A stretch of DNA of 64,000 nucleotides. Source: Cryptomeria japonica (taxonomy: Eukaryota; Streptophyta; Pinopsida; Cupressales; Cupressaceae). A program made the position numbers and the translations under genes. Of the stretch, positions 22,381 through 34,263 are shown piece by piece (positions within the stretch are counted from its first letter, which is position 1; every line of letters begins with the position of its first letter). Where the stretch lies: positions 105,537,796 through 105,601,795 of the forward strand of contig NC_081415.1 in assembly GCF_030272615.1 (NCBI RefSeq). Reading direction: 5' to 3'. The notes beneath the pieces are model-generated. The model worked only from the letters and a program-made list of their open reading frames with translations, was not told the origin of the DNA and searched no databases.

Positions 22381-25300
22381 AAAGCATTATATGCAAAGAA
22401 CTAGAGGATATGATGAAACAAGATGAAGAGATTGAGGAACTTGAAACCCTATTTTCTAGAAGAGTACCTAAAGGTCCAACATGAAGTAAGTATGAAGGAA
22501 AATCATCTTTCAAATGTTTTTCATATAATAAGATAGGTCTTTGCATCTAGATGTCCTGAGAGGAATTCAATATTTGAAGAGAAAGCTAGAAGATATTTTA
22601 AGCCTAACCATGAATATCAGAGCAAGCATAAGTTTAGAAGGAAAAAAGACAAATCTTTCTACTATGTTGATGAGGGAGGTGCAACTGATGATTCTGATGA
22701 TGAACCGACAAAAGATTTAGCTAGTGGATCCGACAATGGAAAGGAATGGGTATTCTTGTCTATTAAGGAAGATGCTCCGGAACCTGTCATTCAAAATGGA
22801 GAGAAGGCCCTTGTTGATAAAGTTGAAGACAAGGATGAATGGGTGATAGATAGTGGATGTTCACATCATAGGACTTTAGATAAAAGGAAGTTTCTATCTT
22901 TGCAAGAATTTGATGCTGGTCTGGTCAGATTTGGAGATGACAAAGCATGCATGATCAGAGGAAGAGGAACAATATCAATGGATGGTAAGCATAACATTGA
23001 TAACTTTTATTATGTAGAAGGTTTAAGGCATAATCTTTTGAGTGTAGGATAGTTGGTGGATAAGGGATTTCAATTATAGTTCAAGGATGAAAAATGCAAA
23101 ATCATCAACAGATCTGGATTGGAGATTGGAACCGATACTCAGACTAAAGGTAACATCTTTCATTTGAACTCCAGTGAGAAGACATGTTTGATTGCACATA
23201 TTCATTCAACTAATGTAGTTAGATATATACCTAAGATTGTGAAGCCTCATAATCTGGTATGTAAGGAATGTCAAATGGGAAAACAAGTCAGAAATTCTTT
23301 TAAGAGTATACAAGACAAATCTAATGATGTTACTGATCTTGTTCATACTGATTTTTGTGGCCCTTCTAGAATAAGAAGTTTTCAGGGTGATATATATTTT
23401 ATGCTAATCATTGATGACTATTCTAGAATGATGTGGGTTACTTTTTTAAGGGAGAAATATGAATCCTTTGAAAAATTCAAGAACTTTAAATCTATGGTTG
23501 AGACAGAGATGGGATTGAAGATCAAATGCTTAGGATCCGATCAGGGTGGTGAATTCACATCCGATGAATTTAATAGTTATTATGAGAAACATGGGATAAG
23601 GAGATAGTTGTCTGCACCCCGAACAACTCAATAGAATGGTGTTGTGGAAAGAAAGAACATAACTATCCTAGATGTAGCTAGATCTATGATGATGGAAGCT
23701 AATTTTCCTCATATCTATTGGAGAGAAGTTGTGAACATGACAATATACACATTCAAAAGAGTTCATATAAAAGAAGACACCGGTAAGACACCTTATGAGT
23801 TATGGTTTTGTCATACACCTATAGTTAAGTACTTCAGAATCTTTGGTAGTAAATGCTATATCAAAAGAGATGACCATTGGAAAGTTTTATCCTAGATGTG
23901 ATGAAGGAATATTTCTCGGTTATTCAAATGAAAGCAAATCATATAGATGTTATAACAATAGATTGCAAAGAATTATGGAGAGTGCTAATGTCAAAGTGGA
24001 TGAGCCATACAGAGGTCAACTCAAAACTTATGAGAGAGAACCGAAAGTGAAAATGATCATAATTGAATCGGTAACACCTATACCGAAATACAATGTTGAA
24101 ACAATTTCTCCAACAGTATCAAAAAATTCAACAATAACTAAAGATCAGAGTAGAGAAACATAAATTCATAAGAGTCCTAGGTATGTAAGGTTGAATCGTT
24201 TAGAAAATCAGATCATTGGAGATAAAAGAAAAGGAGTGATGACAAGAAGAAGGTTGGCAACTAAAGAGGAATGCTTAATTTCTCAAATTGAACCGACATT
24301 AGTAGATGAAGCATAAAAGGATGAATGTTGGATGAAAGCTGTGGAAGAGGAATTGGATCTGATAGAAAAGAACAACATGTGAACTTTAGTTCCCCGACCT
24401 AAAAATAAGAATTTTATTGGAACTAAATGAGTTTTTAGGAATAAATTGAATCAAGATGGACAAGTTGTGAGGAACAAGGCTAGATTGGTATGTAAAGGTT
24501 ATTCTCAAAAGTAAGGAATTGATTATGATGAAACTTTTGCTCTGATATCTAGGATTGAAGCTGTGATATTATTTATTGCTTATGTTGCCCATAAGAAATA
24601 CAAGGTTTATCAGATGGATGTTAAGTGTGCATTTCTAAATGGAGATCTTGAAGAGGAAGTCTACATTTATCAACCTGGTGGATTTTCTCTTTCAGATGAC
24701 AATAACATGGTTTGCAAATTGAGGAAAGATTTATACGAATTGAAGCAAGCACCTAGATCTTGGTATGCTAGATTGGACAATATCATTTGAATCTTGGTCT
24801 CACTAAAGGTAACGCTGATAGTAACTTATATTATAGGATCACTAACGATGAAATATTGATTGTTGAGGTCTTTGTGGATGATATCATTTTTGGAGGTGAG
24901 GAAAAGTTATGTATGGAATTCTCTGATAATATGAAGAATGAATTTAAAATGTATATGATTGGAGAAATGAGATTTTTCTTAGGTTTGTAGATTAATCAGA
25001 CTGATAAAGGTATTTTCATCTGGTAAACTAAGTATGCTAGAGAATTGTTGAATAAATTTGGTATGGAAAATTCTAAACCAGTTGGTACTCCTATGGTTAC
25101 AAGTGAGAAATTGACAAAGAAAGATGTATCTGCTCTGGTAAATCCTACAAGATATAAATCTATGATTGGAGGTTTGTTATTTTTAACTCGGACTAGACTA
25201 GATATAATGAATGCAATTTGTATTGTATCAAGATATCAGAGTGATCCTAGAGAGAATCATGAGTGTAGTGAAAAGGATTTTCCAATATTTACAAGGAACA

Positions 25301-25594
25301 ACTGAATATGGTTTGTGGTATCCTAAAAATGATGACTTTACATTATGTGCATATACAGATCCAGATTGGGCTAGAGATATAGATGACCGAAAAAGCACAT
25401 CCGGTGGAGCTTTCTTTCTTGGAAAGAAACTTGTTTCATGGATGAGCAAGAAATAGTCATGTACTTCTTTATCTAGCATTGAAACTAAGTATGTTGTTGC
25501 TTCTACTAGTTGTATACAAGTTCTATGGATGAAGAAAATGTTGTAGGATATAAAGGTATATTGTAATGAACCGGTAGTTATTCATTGTGATAAC
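22381..25594 (+). pseudogene. Element C pol: protease, integrase, RT, partial RNase H
   Basis: Protease has its active-site DSG at about 22849-22857 (DEWVIDSGCSHH). The GAG-pre-integrase region follows (CKECQMGKQ, about 23260). Integrase has HTDFCGP (23345), IIDDYSRMMWV (23405), GSDQGGEF (about 23535) and VVERKN, so the DDE residues are present. RT has QMDVKCAFLNG (24610), KQAPRSWYARLD (24740) and the FVDDIIFGG catalytic box (about 24870). RNase H has the DWARDIDDRKSTSG motif (25365) and is cut at CDN by element E. At least ten in-frame stops occur, most of them TAG at conserved Gln (CAG) codons, for example 23632-23634 and 25454-25456. Confidence 0.9.
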
Positions 25595-27057
25595 TGATAA
25601 TCTTAGAGGATTTGGTTAATATTGAGAGAAGTGTAAATCAATATTAACAATAATTTCAATCTTTAAACTTGACCTTATAAAACTTCTTCAAATAAAACAT
25701 AAACCAGTAATAAACTCTTTACCATTACCAATAATCACTGATAACCATTTGTTAAACCAGTTTATTAGAACAACTCATTGAGTGTTCATCAATATGCATA
25801 AACTAAAAGTAAAACATAATAGCACATAAAAACATTCACCATATGAACACCATGTTTTTCACGTGGAAACCCAAATAGGGAAAAACCACGGTGGGAATTG
25901 GTACCCATAAAAATTGTGCAGTCTTTCGAAAAGTGCCCTATTAGGATCCTAGCCTGATTAGAAGCTGACAATGATTCCTTGTTAGGAGCAGACCCTGTTA
26001 GGAGTCAACCGGTTAAGGGATTTAGATGATGAGCCATGTTAGGATCTTTGACCTGTTAGGATTAACCTCACAAGAGGATTTAACACTCTGATATAGAGCT
26101 ACCCGGTTAAGGGATTTTGACTGCTGCAATTGTTAGAGAACAATAATGAATGATCTGGGTACATCACTTAGTTTCTTGCTTGATCAGATCCAATTAAGCT
26201 CCAAATCTGCTTCTCTCTAGCACATTTCATACTCTGGTTCGGCTTCACACTTTTCTCAAACCAATCGACACACCAAACATCAACTATACAAACATAAATA
26301 ACCTGTACAACTTAGTCGATTACAAAACCCTAAGACTTACAACATAGATAATCACAAATATTTTACAACTCATTATAGATCATTATTGATCATCATATGG
26401 ATTATTACAATCAATTAAAAATCAATTGCAATTGTTGAGTGATCATCACATCTCGATCTGATACAAAGTCAAACCCTTAGAACACTCTAGTAAGCACTTT
26501 GCATATTCCCAAGAAATTTGCTCTCCAAATGTGCCAAAACATCTTTCAAACACTTCATGTGGTTTGTGCCACCTCATCACCAAAATTTGAACTTGATGTA
26601 GATCACCACCAAACCAAAATCATTAGTGGTTAAGAGAATTATTTACCGGTCCTTTAACCCTTCTTAAACCCTAGCAAAAATACAACAGAAATCATAAACA
26701 TGATTTCTGATAACCAAAACATGATGTGGTTCCAGTCAAATACATATTACAATGATACAAGCTCACATTCCAAACCGCAACACTTCAATCATCACCAATC
26801 ACCAGATCAAATCAAAACATTCCTCGTTTACCGATTAAGGTCCTAATTCCCAGTTCACTGTCTATAATACCAGTAAGGAATTTTTGGTAGACCAAAAGAC
26901 TTAGATGACAAAATACAATATAATAAAAATCAATTTCCATTAATGACAACACAAATAATTGATCAAATTCATCAGATCATGCAATCTCAATCTCTTCATC
27001 ACAATTTCATCACCAATAGTCCTTTACCGATTTAGTCACCATTCTTGATCTGCATCA
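25595..27057 (-). repeat. Element E 3' LTR
   Basis: 1463 bp, from TGATAATCTTAGAGG to GATCTGCATCA on the plus strand. It aligns with 52514-53948. On the minus strand it ends with the CACCCCCTCTC-type U5 common to the copia LTRs here (mutated in this copy). It contains scattered repeats of CCGGTTAAGGGATTT and CCTGTTAGGA (25925-26115). Confidence 0.85.
25862..25890 (-). other. Conserved copia LTR hairpin (element E 3' LTR)
   Basis: On the minus strand: CGTGG, TTTTT, CCC, TATTT, GGG, TTT, CCACG. Both stem segments pair perfectly. The equivalent in the 5' LTR is at about 52780-52810. Confidence 0.6.
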
Positions 27058-27089
27058 GTTATGCCAATCATGCTAACATTCTCAACCTT

Positions 27090-29166
27090 TGGCATTGATT
27101 TGATTCAACAATATAAACTCATCAGTGACCTATATTCCTTTTCATCAACAGAGGGTGAATCATCTTGCTTAAACAATTTACAACCTGTCACCATTGGATT
27201 ACCAACTGGTTTACAATCCTCCAAGCCAAATGTTTTCAACACTTCCTTTGTTGGAAACCAATAACACTGAGAAGGGGGGTGAATCAGTGTTATACTGGAA
27301 TAATAGATTTTAGGCTTATTAAAACATGCATACACCAATTGGTAAACCAGTACATACATAATTGAAATAAGTAAAGAAACCAATAAGACAAACATATAAA
27401 TGAGAATCATAACATATATTTATACATGGAAAACCTCAAAGAGGAAAAGCCATGGTGGGATTTGTGGCCCACAATATCAATCCACTAACCATATGAAGAG
27501 ATATTACAAGATATGAGGGGCCTGCACTTGTAAGAAGGCTTGTAGCCTAGAGTACACTACTCAATCACAATAGAAGCCTCACTAACTACATAAAATTTCC
27601 AGACTACAATCTAGAGAAGTGAGAACTGCTAAGATAACATCTTCTATGCCAGAATACAGTTTTGGTTTAAGCTCTGTTTGTTCCAGTTCGAAACCCTAAA
27701 CCCCTTACCGTAATAACCCTTACAATAATTTTCTCACATACATAATCTCTCTAAATAATTTTGCATCATATTACATTCACATATCCATTACCATGTCTAT
27801 TTTTCTATATCACAAAATGATCTAATCTTAACTGACCTATATACCCTATACAACTTTTAATGCCTTATGTCATCTTACAAAGATATATACAATATCAAAT
27901 TACATGTCAACCAGATAGCATAAATGTATAAACATTAAAACAAATTGCTGATGCCGGATCCAAGATATATCGGCCTCCAATATTGATAACCTTTACTATA
28001 CCATGTCGGCCTGCATTGTCAGTGGCCAAAGAAATCTTTTGTCCTGCCGGTGTCAGTGGCGGTGTAGAATCTATGAAGTGTTTGTCGGTACACCATAGAA
28101 TCAAAACATGAAGCGAGAACACAAAATCATGTTTCCATCAATGACAACATAGTGAAACCAACCAATAGAGTGTCAATTGCCAACATCCTTTACATACTTA
28201 CTCTGACAGATAAATATTCCACCATCCAATTGTTGGACCTGCAACCCAATGAAAAACTTAATTTCACCAATAAGAGACATTTCAAATTATTTCTTCATTT
28301 CCTCAGCAAACGCCATACATAAATCATCATCACCTCCAAAAATTATATCATCTACAAATACTTCAGCTATCAATACTTTGTCTCCATCAGTCTTAAGATA
28401 TATGTTACTATCCTCACTAGTATGCTGGAATCCTATCTTGATCAGATGTGCATGCAATATTTCAAACCATGCTTTCGGTTCCTTCTTCAATCCATACAGT
28501 GCCTTATGTAACTTGCAAACCATATCTTTATTCTCAATTAAAGAAAATCCATCTGGTTGTTCTATGTACACTTGTTCCTCAAGGATGACATTAAGAAAAG
28601 AAAATTTAACATCCATTTGGTAGACCTTAAATTCTTTAAATGCAGCATAAGAAAGTAACATTCTGACTCCTTCCAATCTTGCTACTGGTGCAAAGGTTTC
28701 TCCATAGTCTTCACCTTCTTCTTGTGCATAGCTTTTGCATACCAACCTTTCTTTATTCCTCACAACCTTGCCTTCTTCATTCAACTTATTTCTAAAGACC
28801 CATTTAGTGTTGATCACATTCTTGTCTTCTCTTCTGGGAACAAGTGTCCATGTCTTGTTCTTCTCAATCTAATCCAATTCCTCATTCATGGCATTAATCC
28901 AATCATCATCCTTCAATGCCTCTCTTACTATTTTAGGCTCTATAGTTGAAATTAGACAGGAGTTTTCTCTAATTTTCCTTCTTGTTTGTACACTAGCATT
29001 TTTATCTCCTATAATTTATTCTTCTGAATGATTCAATCTAGCATATCTTGCTTTTATAGGTTCTAGTGTTGTTCCTTCTACTTCATGTTCTTCATCTTCT
29101 TCATCTCTATCTTCGTTTATCATTTGAGCACCTATTTATGCATTGTTCTTCTCATCATTCTTTTAT
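27090..29166 (-). pseudogene. Element E RT region, interrupted by a solo LTR
   Basis: From 29166 leftward: the linker before RT, then RT at 28817-28191 with NTKWVFRNKLNEEGKVVRNK, the YQMDVKFSFLNVILEEQVYI block and FVDDIIFGGDDDLCM (catalytic FVDD box intact). The frame is open for 176 residues. It runs into the right end of the solo LTR at 28190 and resumes at 27248 with EVLKTFGLEDCKPVGNPM down to about 27110, where it ends. RNase H is absent and the LTR follows within about 60 bp, so the 3' coding end is deleted. Confidence 0.85.
27249..28185 (-). mobile_element. Solo LTR of a copia element inserted in element E
   Basis: 937 bp with perfect inverted ends TGTTGG and CCAACA, flanked on both sides by TCCTT (27244-27248 and 28186-28190). 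RT coding sequence of E continues across it. On the minus strand it has the copia U5-type CTGATTCACCCCCCTTCTCAG near the end. It also has the conserved hairpin at 27425-27454 as CATGG-CTTTT-CCTC-TTT-GAGG-TTTT-CCATG. No internal coding sequence is present, so it is a solo LTR left by LTR-LTR recombination. Confidence 0.85.
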
Positions 29167-30415
29167 TGGCAATATGGAAGGATTGATTATGTGTTGCATT
29201 GATGTTTTGTCATTGATGTGAACACTAGCTATTATGATAAGTTTTGGTAATCGGTAGAAGATCTAGTGTTACCAGTAGTAGAGACTATCTGTTGGACACT
29301 TCTGACATGTTTGGATCAATGGAATGTGTTTGGTTATATGTGGTACATGCTTCCAGAGCATGTCTTGGTCAGATGGTATTGACTTGGTAATCAGATACTA
29401 CCATACACTCTAGTAAACCATTACCAGCATAATTTTAAGGTTTTACTGGGAGAGCTTTTATTGAGAATCCTTGACAGGATGCATAAGTGGTGTTGGTGTG
29501 GTTTCTAGGATGCAAAAGATGTTCTTTGATCGTGATTCAACCAGGTGGAGACATCGCTTTGACGTGGTGGATCCAGAATAGGTCTGGTTCCTATCTAGGT
29601 TATGGACCAGTATCATGTTAACATGTTCTCTACACATTACCGGGATAATCTATGGATTGGTTAATGTTATTTTGGTCTAAAGCCGACATGGCATATTATT
29701 GTAATATGGATATATGTAATGATCTCATTGCAATATCTTTTTGGTGGTCGACTTAATTGGTTCAGGCCTTAGGGTTGGTATAAATCAATGTAAGATCTCA
29801 TTGTAGATCATGTGTGTGGATATGGGAAAGGAAATGTAATGTGCAAATATTGTAATATCATTCAAGAAAAGGATTAGGTCGATCATTGAAGATCGAATTG
29901 GGTTTATGTAAGAGGTCAAAGGCCTTCAACATTAAGCTTAACCGAGATTGTAATCAGGAATGGTAGATGCTATCTCTGGCAGTTCATTTTACTGGATTGT
30001 TGTCCAAATATCTTGAGGTGGTTTTAACCTCTTTGTAATCAGTGAGACTCTTTTGTAATGAGTCATGCGCTCAAGGTAATGTGCCTTCCTACATGTGTAT
30101 GCCCCTTATTGTATCACATACTTTCTGTAGAAGTATCATCTGGCTGTGGGTAGGCTTCCCTCCGTGGTTTTTCCCTTTACCAGGTTTTCCACGTACAAAT
30201 CATGGTGTTATGTGGTATGGTTGAATTGTATTTATTATCTTTTTTTTTTGAGTTGCATTGTTTACCAGTACCTATTTATACCGATATTTGTTTTTGCTAT
30301 TCCGATATTTAATGTTTATGTGCTCCATTTTAAGGTTGTATAGTGGATTAATTGTTATAATCCATTAACAACTAATTAACCCTCCCCTCTTAGTTTTTCA
30401 TTGGTTATCCTAACA
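29167..30415 (+). repeat. Element G 5' LTR
   Basis: 1249 bp, from TGGCAATATGG to GGTTATCCTAACA. It aligns with the split 3' LTR and with the LTR of element C. The conserved hairpin lies at 30163-30193 (CGTGG...CCC...AGG...CCACG). U5 contains CCCTCCCCTCTTAG shortly before the end. Confidence 0.9.
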
Positions 30416-30430
30416 ATTTTTATCAGAGCC
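30416..30430 (+). promoter_or_regulatory. Primer binding site of element G, degenerate
   Basis: ATTTTTATCAGAGCC occupies the PBS position right after the LTR. The initiator-tRNA-Met-type TGGTATCAGAGC is recognisable with its first bases changed. Confidence 0.7.
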
Positions 30431-30473
30431 TTGGTCCTCTTTTGCGAAAGCTTAACCACTTGAGGTAGATCCT

Positions 30474-31172
30474 ATGGCAACTAATCCACTGGCAACTATC
30501 TTCAGAAGAGAAATCCCTAAGCTTGATGGAACAAATTATGGGATATGGAAAATCTGTATGGAGACTCATCTTAGATGTCTTGGCAAGGATATTTGGGAGA
30601 TCACTGAGAAAGGTTACACACCTTATGATCCAACATCTAGAAATCCTGCTCCTGTAGACTTGGACAAAATTATTGAGAATGATTGCAGAGCTAGAGAAGC
30701 CCTCTTGTGTGCACTTACTGATCAACAGATCATGGGATTGACTAATAAATCATCTATAAAGGTTATGTGGGATAAATTGCAAACTCTTAATGAAGGTGGC
30801 CCTACTATAAAAATTGCTAAACTTGATGGCTACCAGGTGAGATATGAGAACTTGAAGATGGGTGACAATGAAAGAATTGCTATATTTATGGAGAGAGTAA
30901 ACAAGATTGTCATGGGAATTCAATGTTGTGGAGGATCTCTGAGTGAAGATGAAATAGTTTCCAAAGTATTGAGAGCCCTTCCATCAGCTTACAAGATGAA
31001 GGCAAAAGAAATTAATGAATTGAGAACAATGGCAAACAACTCAATTAATAGAGACATTCTCATTGGGAAGTTATCAACTTTTGAGCTTGAAAAATTTGGA
31101 CCTTCTAGAGCTGCAAAATATGAACCTACTTTTCATGCATCATCATCATCATCTACTGGCAAGAATGACTAG
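30474..31172 (+). pseudogene. Element G gag
   Basis: An open frame of 232 residues from the ATG at 30474 with the copia gag order: PKLDGTNYGIWK near residue 15, IWEITEKGYTPYDP, LNEGGPTIKIAKLDGYQVRY and CCGGSLSEDEIVSKVLRALP. It forms the capsid of the virus-like particle. The start is chosen by homology and because nothing coding precedes it after the PBS. The frame ends at a TAG where gag would normally run on to the zinc knuckle. The knuckle lies beyond, at about 31300-31355 (FACHKIGHFASRCP), with its first Cys replaced by Tyr. Confidence 0.8.
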
Positions 31173-32634
31173 AAATCCCTATATGCAAAGGAATTGGAAG
31201 ACATGAGGAAACATGACGAATAATTTGAGCAACATGAAGCCTTATTCGCTAGAAGAGTACCTAAAGGACCGACAGGAAGTAAGTATGAAGGAAAATCATC
31301 TTTTCAATATTTTGCTTGTCATAAGATTGGTCATTTTGCATCTAGATGTCCTGAAAGGAATGAAAGATTTGAGGAAAGAGTTAAGAAATAGTTCAAGCCT
31401 AATCAGAACAGATATAGATTCAAGAGAAACAAACAATTATACATAGCAGATGAGGAAGGAGTAACTGATTACTCTAAGGATGAACCGATAGAAGACTCTA
31501 CTAGTGGATCTGGAAATGGAAAGGAATGGGTGTTATATGCCCTAAAAGAAGATGAACCAGAACCGGCTATCAAGAATGAAGAAAAGGCCCAGGAAGCAAA
31601 ATTTGAACATAAGGATGAATGGGTAATTGATAGTGGATGCTCACATCATATGACTAGAGATAAAAGAAAATTTATGTCCTTGCATGAAAACAATGGTGGT
31701 CAAGTAATATTTGGAGATGACAAAGCATGTATGATCAGAGGTAGAGGTACTATTTCTCTGGATGGTAAGCATAATACTAACAATATCTATTATGTAGAAG
31801 GTTTAAAGCATAATCTTTTGAGTGTTGGTGAATTGGTGGACAAGGGATTCCAACTTCTATTCAAGGATAGAAAATGCAAAATCATTAACAAGACTAGTTT
31901 GGCGATTGCTACTAGTACTCAGACTAGAGGTAATATCTTTCACCTGAACACTGGTAATAAGACATGTTTGATTTCTCATATTGATGAGAGTTGGTTATGG
32001 CATAAAAGGTTTTGTCATGTTAATTTTGATTGCATTGTTAAGATCCGTTCAACAAAGGTAGTTAGAGATATACCTAAGATTATCAAGCCTCATAATCCGA
32101 TATGTAAGGAATGTCAATTGGGAAAGCAAGTTAGAACTAATTTTAAGAGAATATAGGATAAATCTAATGATGTTCTTGATTTGATTCATACTGACTTATG
32201 TGGTCCAGCAAGGACTAGAAGCTTTCAAGGTGATAGGTACTTCATGCTGATAATTGATGATTATTGTAAAATGATGTGGGTGACTTTTCTTAGGGAGAAG
32301 TCTGAAGCTTTTGATAAATTCAAGATCTTTAAAGCAAAAGTAGAAACTGTAACTAGACTGAAAATCAATTTTTTAAGATCAAATCAAGGTAGTGAGTTCA
32401 CTTCTCATGAATTTAACAGTTATTGTGAGACAAATGGAATTAGGAGACAGTTATCTGCTCCTAGGACTCCTCAATAGAATGGAGTAGTGGAAAGAAAGAA
32501 CAGAACCATTTTGGATGCAGAAAGAACCATGATGATGGAAGCCCAATTACCTCACATCTACTGGAGAGAAGAAATGAGTACAGTAGTCTACACATTCAAC
32601 AGAGTTCATATCAAAGGTGAAACCGGTAAGACTC
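31173..32634 (+). pseudogene. Element G protease and integrase, interrupted
   Basis: Protease has DEWVIDSGCSHHMT at about 31614-31655. The GAG-pre-integrase zinc region follows (WLWHKRFCHVNF, CKECQLGKQ, 31993-32130). Integrase has HTDLCGP (32187), IIDDYCKMMWV (32250), and SNQGSEF at 32379-32399, where the second catalytic Asp of SDxGGEF is Asn (codon 32382-32384), then VVERKNRT. In-frame TAG codons lie at about 32154 and at 32475-32477. The frame is cut after TGKT at 32634 by the solo LTR; the integrase C-terminus continues at 34264. Confidence 0.9.
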
Positions 32635-34258
32635 TGATGGGATTCACCTACTCTGCTCAACACTTCACCTAGTCGATGTTGCTCAATTCCACCAACTCAC
32701 CAGGCCTAGTTTCTCTCTAGGCCCCAAATTATTTCTCAATCTCTTATAGGGCTTGATTCTTGATCATTCTAAGGTGTTTTCTTTAAGTGTTTTAGCTAGG
32801 AACCCTACCAATTCACAGTTCTTCCCATATGCTCAGCTATGGCTTCTTGGCTTCAAAGTGTCAAACTGACCTCCTACCATTGTGAGATATTGAAGAGGTG
32901 TGGAGGTGTATTATTTCATGTTTGGGATGCATTTAAGGTCCATTTGACATTTGCATTCAATAGGTTTCTTACCGATTTCCAAATCTTTCCTAGAAAAGGG
33001 CTACAAGGAATTAGCCCAATTAGGCCTCCTAAAACTGGTTTTTTAGGGCTTGGGTGAAAATTATCCAAAAGACCCCCTAAAAAATTTGGATTTAAATCAA
33101 TGATTCACATAACCTCAATATATTTTTGTGGTTTTATCTTCTTATACCACCATTCAATTTGCTAACCCCAAAATGAGGGTTTTGAAGGGTTTCTAGGCCT
33201 TCTAGGTGGCAGTGATAGGTCAAGTTGGGGTTTGTGCAAAAAATGAACTTCTCAAGGCTCCTCCTTGAATTGGAAACTCTATCTCAACTCCTTGTACCCC
33301 TTCAAAAACTTATCAAGTGATTTGGCATCCACCTGTGCACTTGGCACTCCATTTTCACCTTATTTCCTCTAGTCGGGTTGCTCCTGGACTCGTCTAGAAT
33401 AAGGTAATAGTCATGTTTAAACACTTCTCAAGAACTTGCACCTGAATATGTACACTATATAGATGTTTTCCCTCCATGTACCAACAAGCCGTGATGGCAG
33501 CACGTGTGGAACTCATGAGGTAACCATATTTACAAGAAAAATGCTATTTACAAGCCAAAACTGGCTGCTCACAAACCAAAGCAAGAAAACATTAATGGAA
33601 ACTATTTACAAGACTTGAAATGGAACCAACAATACTGTAAAACATTGGAGAAACTCAATCCATTTTTGGATCAATGGATTCAATCCAGTTTCTATTGCAA
33701 AAAGAGTGAAATAAAAACAAAATGTTGCCAACTAGTCTGAAAAATGAGTAGTTTCAAATTGTTGAACTTACCAAGCACATTCTCCCAACCTTGGTAACCA
33801 TGAAAGAGAGGGTTATTATAGCTTTCCCATGTGTGGAGTCATCCTAGGGTGTTGAACAATCTGTAACTCCATTGCTAACCATTTCAGGACAAAAGTTGTC
33901 ATGACAACTTTTTGCAACTTTGCAATTTTTGCACTTTTGGTCTTTCCAACCTATAAGACCTATTCCAAGTCATCACAAATGACTTTTAAAACTTTCCTAA
34001 TACTAAATTAACCCTCCCTAATTCCTATACCAATTTTTGACTCTTTTGACCACCAAAAAGGTCAATTACCTACTCAAACTCACTATTTACACAAAAATGC
34101 AAACCTAAGAAGTATGAACACAACCTAGGCCTACATTGACTCAAAAATATAACTCTTGGACCCTCCTAGAGTCCTTATTCTCCACTGACTTGTCTAGGGT
34201 CAGTACAAGCCAAAATTGAAAAAACTAAACAATTTAAGTCCTAGGTGCTCCTGCACCA
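32635..34258. mobile_element. Large solo LTR in the integrase gene of element G
   Basis: 1624 bp between exact GACTC duplications (32630-32634 and 34259-34263). It begins TGATGGGATTCACC and ends GCTCCTGCACCA. Removing it restores the match of integrase with element C. It has no recognisable coding domain. TG...CA ends plus a 5-bp duplication indicate a solo LTR of an LTR retrotransposon; the family is not otherwise present here. Read on the minus strand it begins TGGTGCAGGAGCACC. Confidence 0.75.
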
Positions 34259-34263
34259 GACTC

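Larger units (their letters stand above)
20430..25594 (+). mobile_element. Element C: Ty1/copia element, 3' end missing
   Basis: It has a 5' LTR (20430-21625), a PBS complementary to initiator tRNA-Met, gag and pol in copia order (protease, integrase, RT, RNase H). It stops at the exact point where the LTR of element E begins (TG at 25595), inside the RNase H motif around IHCDN. The rest of RNase H and the 3' LTR should lie to the right of E, but were lost at the 53948 joint. It is closely related to element G in LTR and coding sequence. It is dead: the gag start codon is CTG and there are many nonsense codons. Confidence 0.9.

Noticed and set aside
29162-29166. Exact target duplication for element G
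   Set aside because: The flanks TTTAT and TATTT do not match exactly, so I did not claim a duplication. The insertion is supported instead by the continuity of element E.
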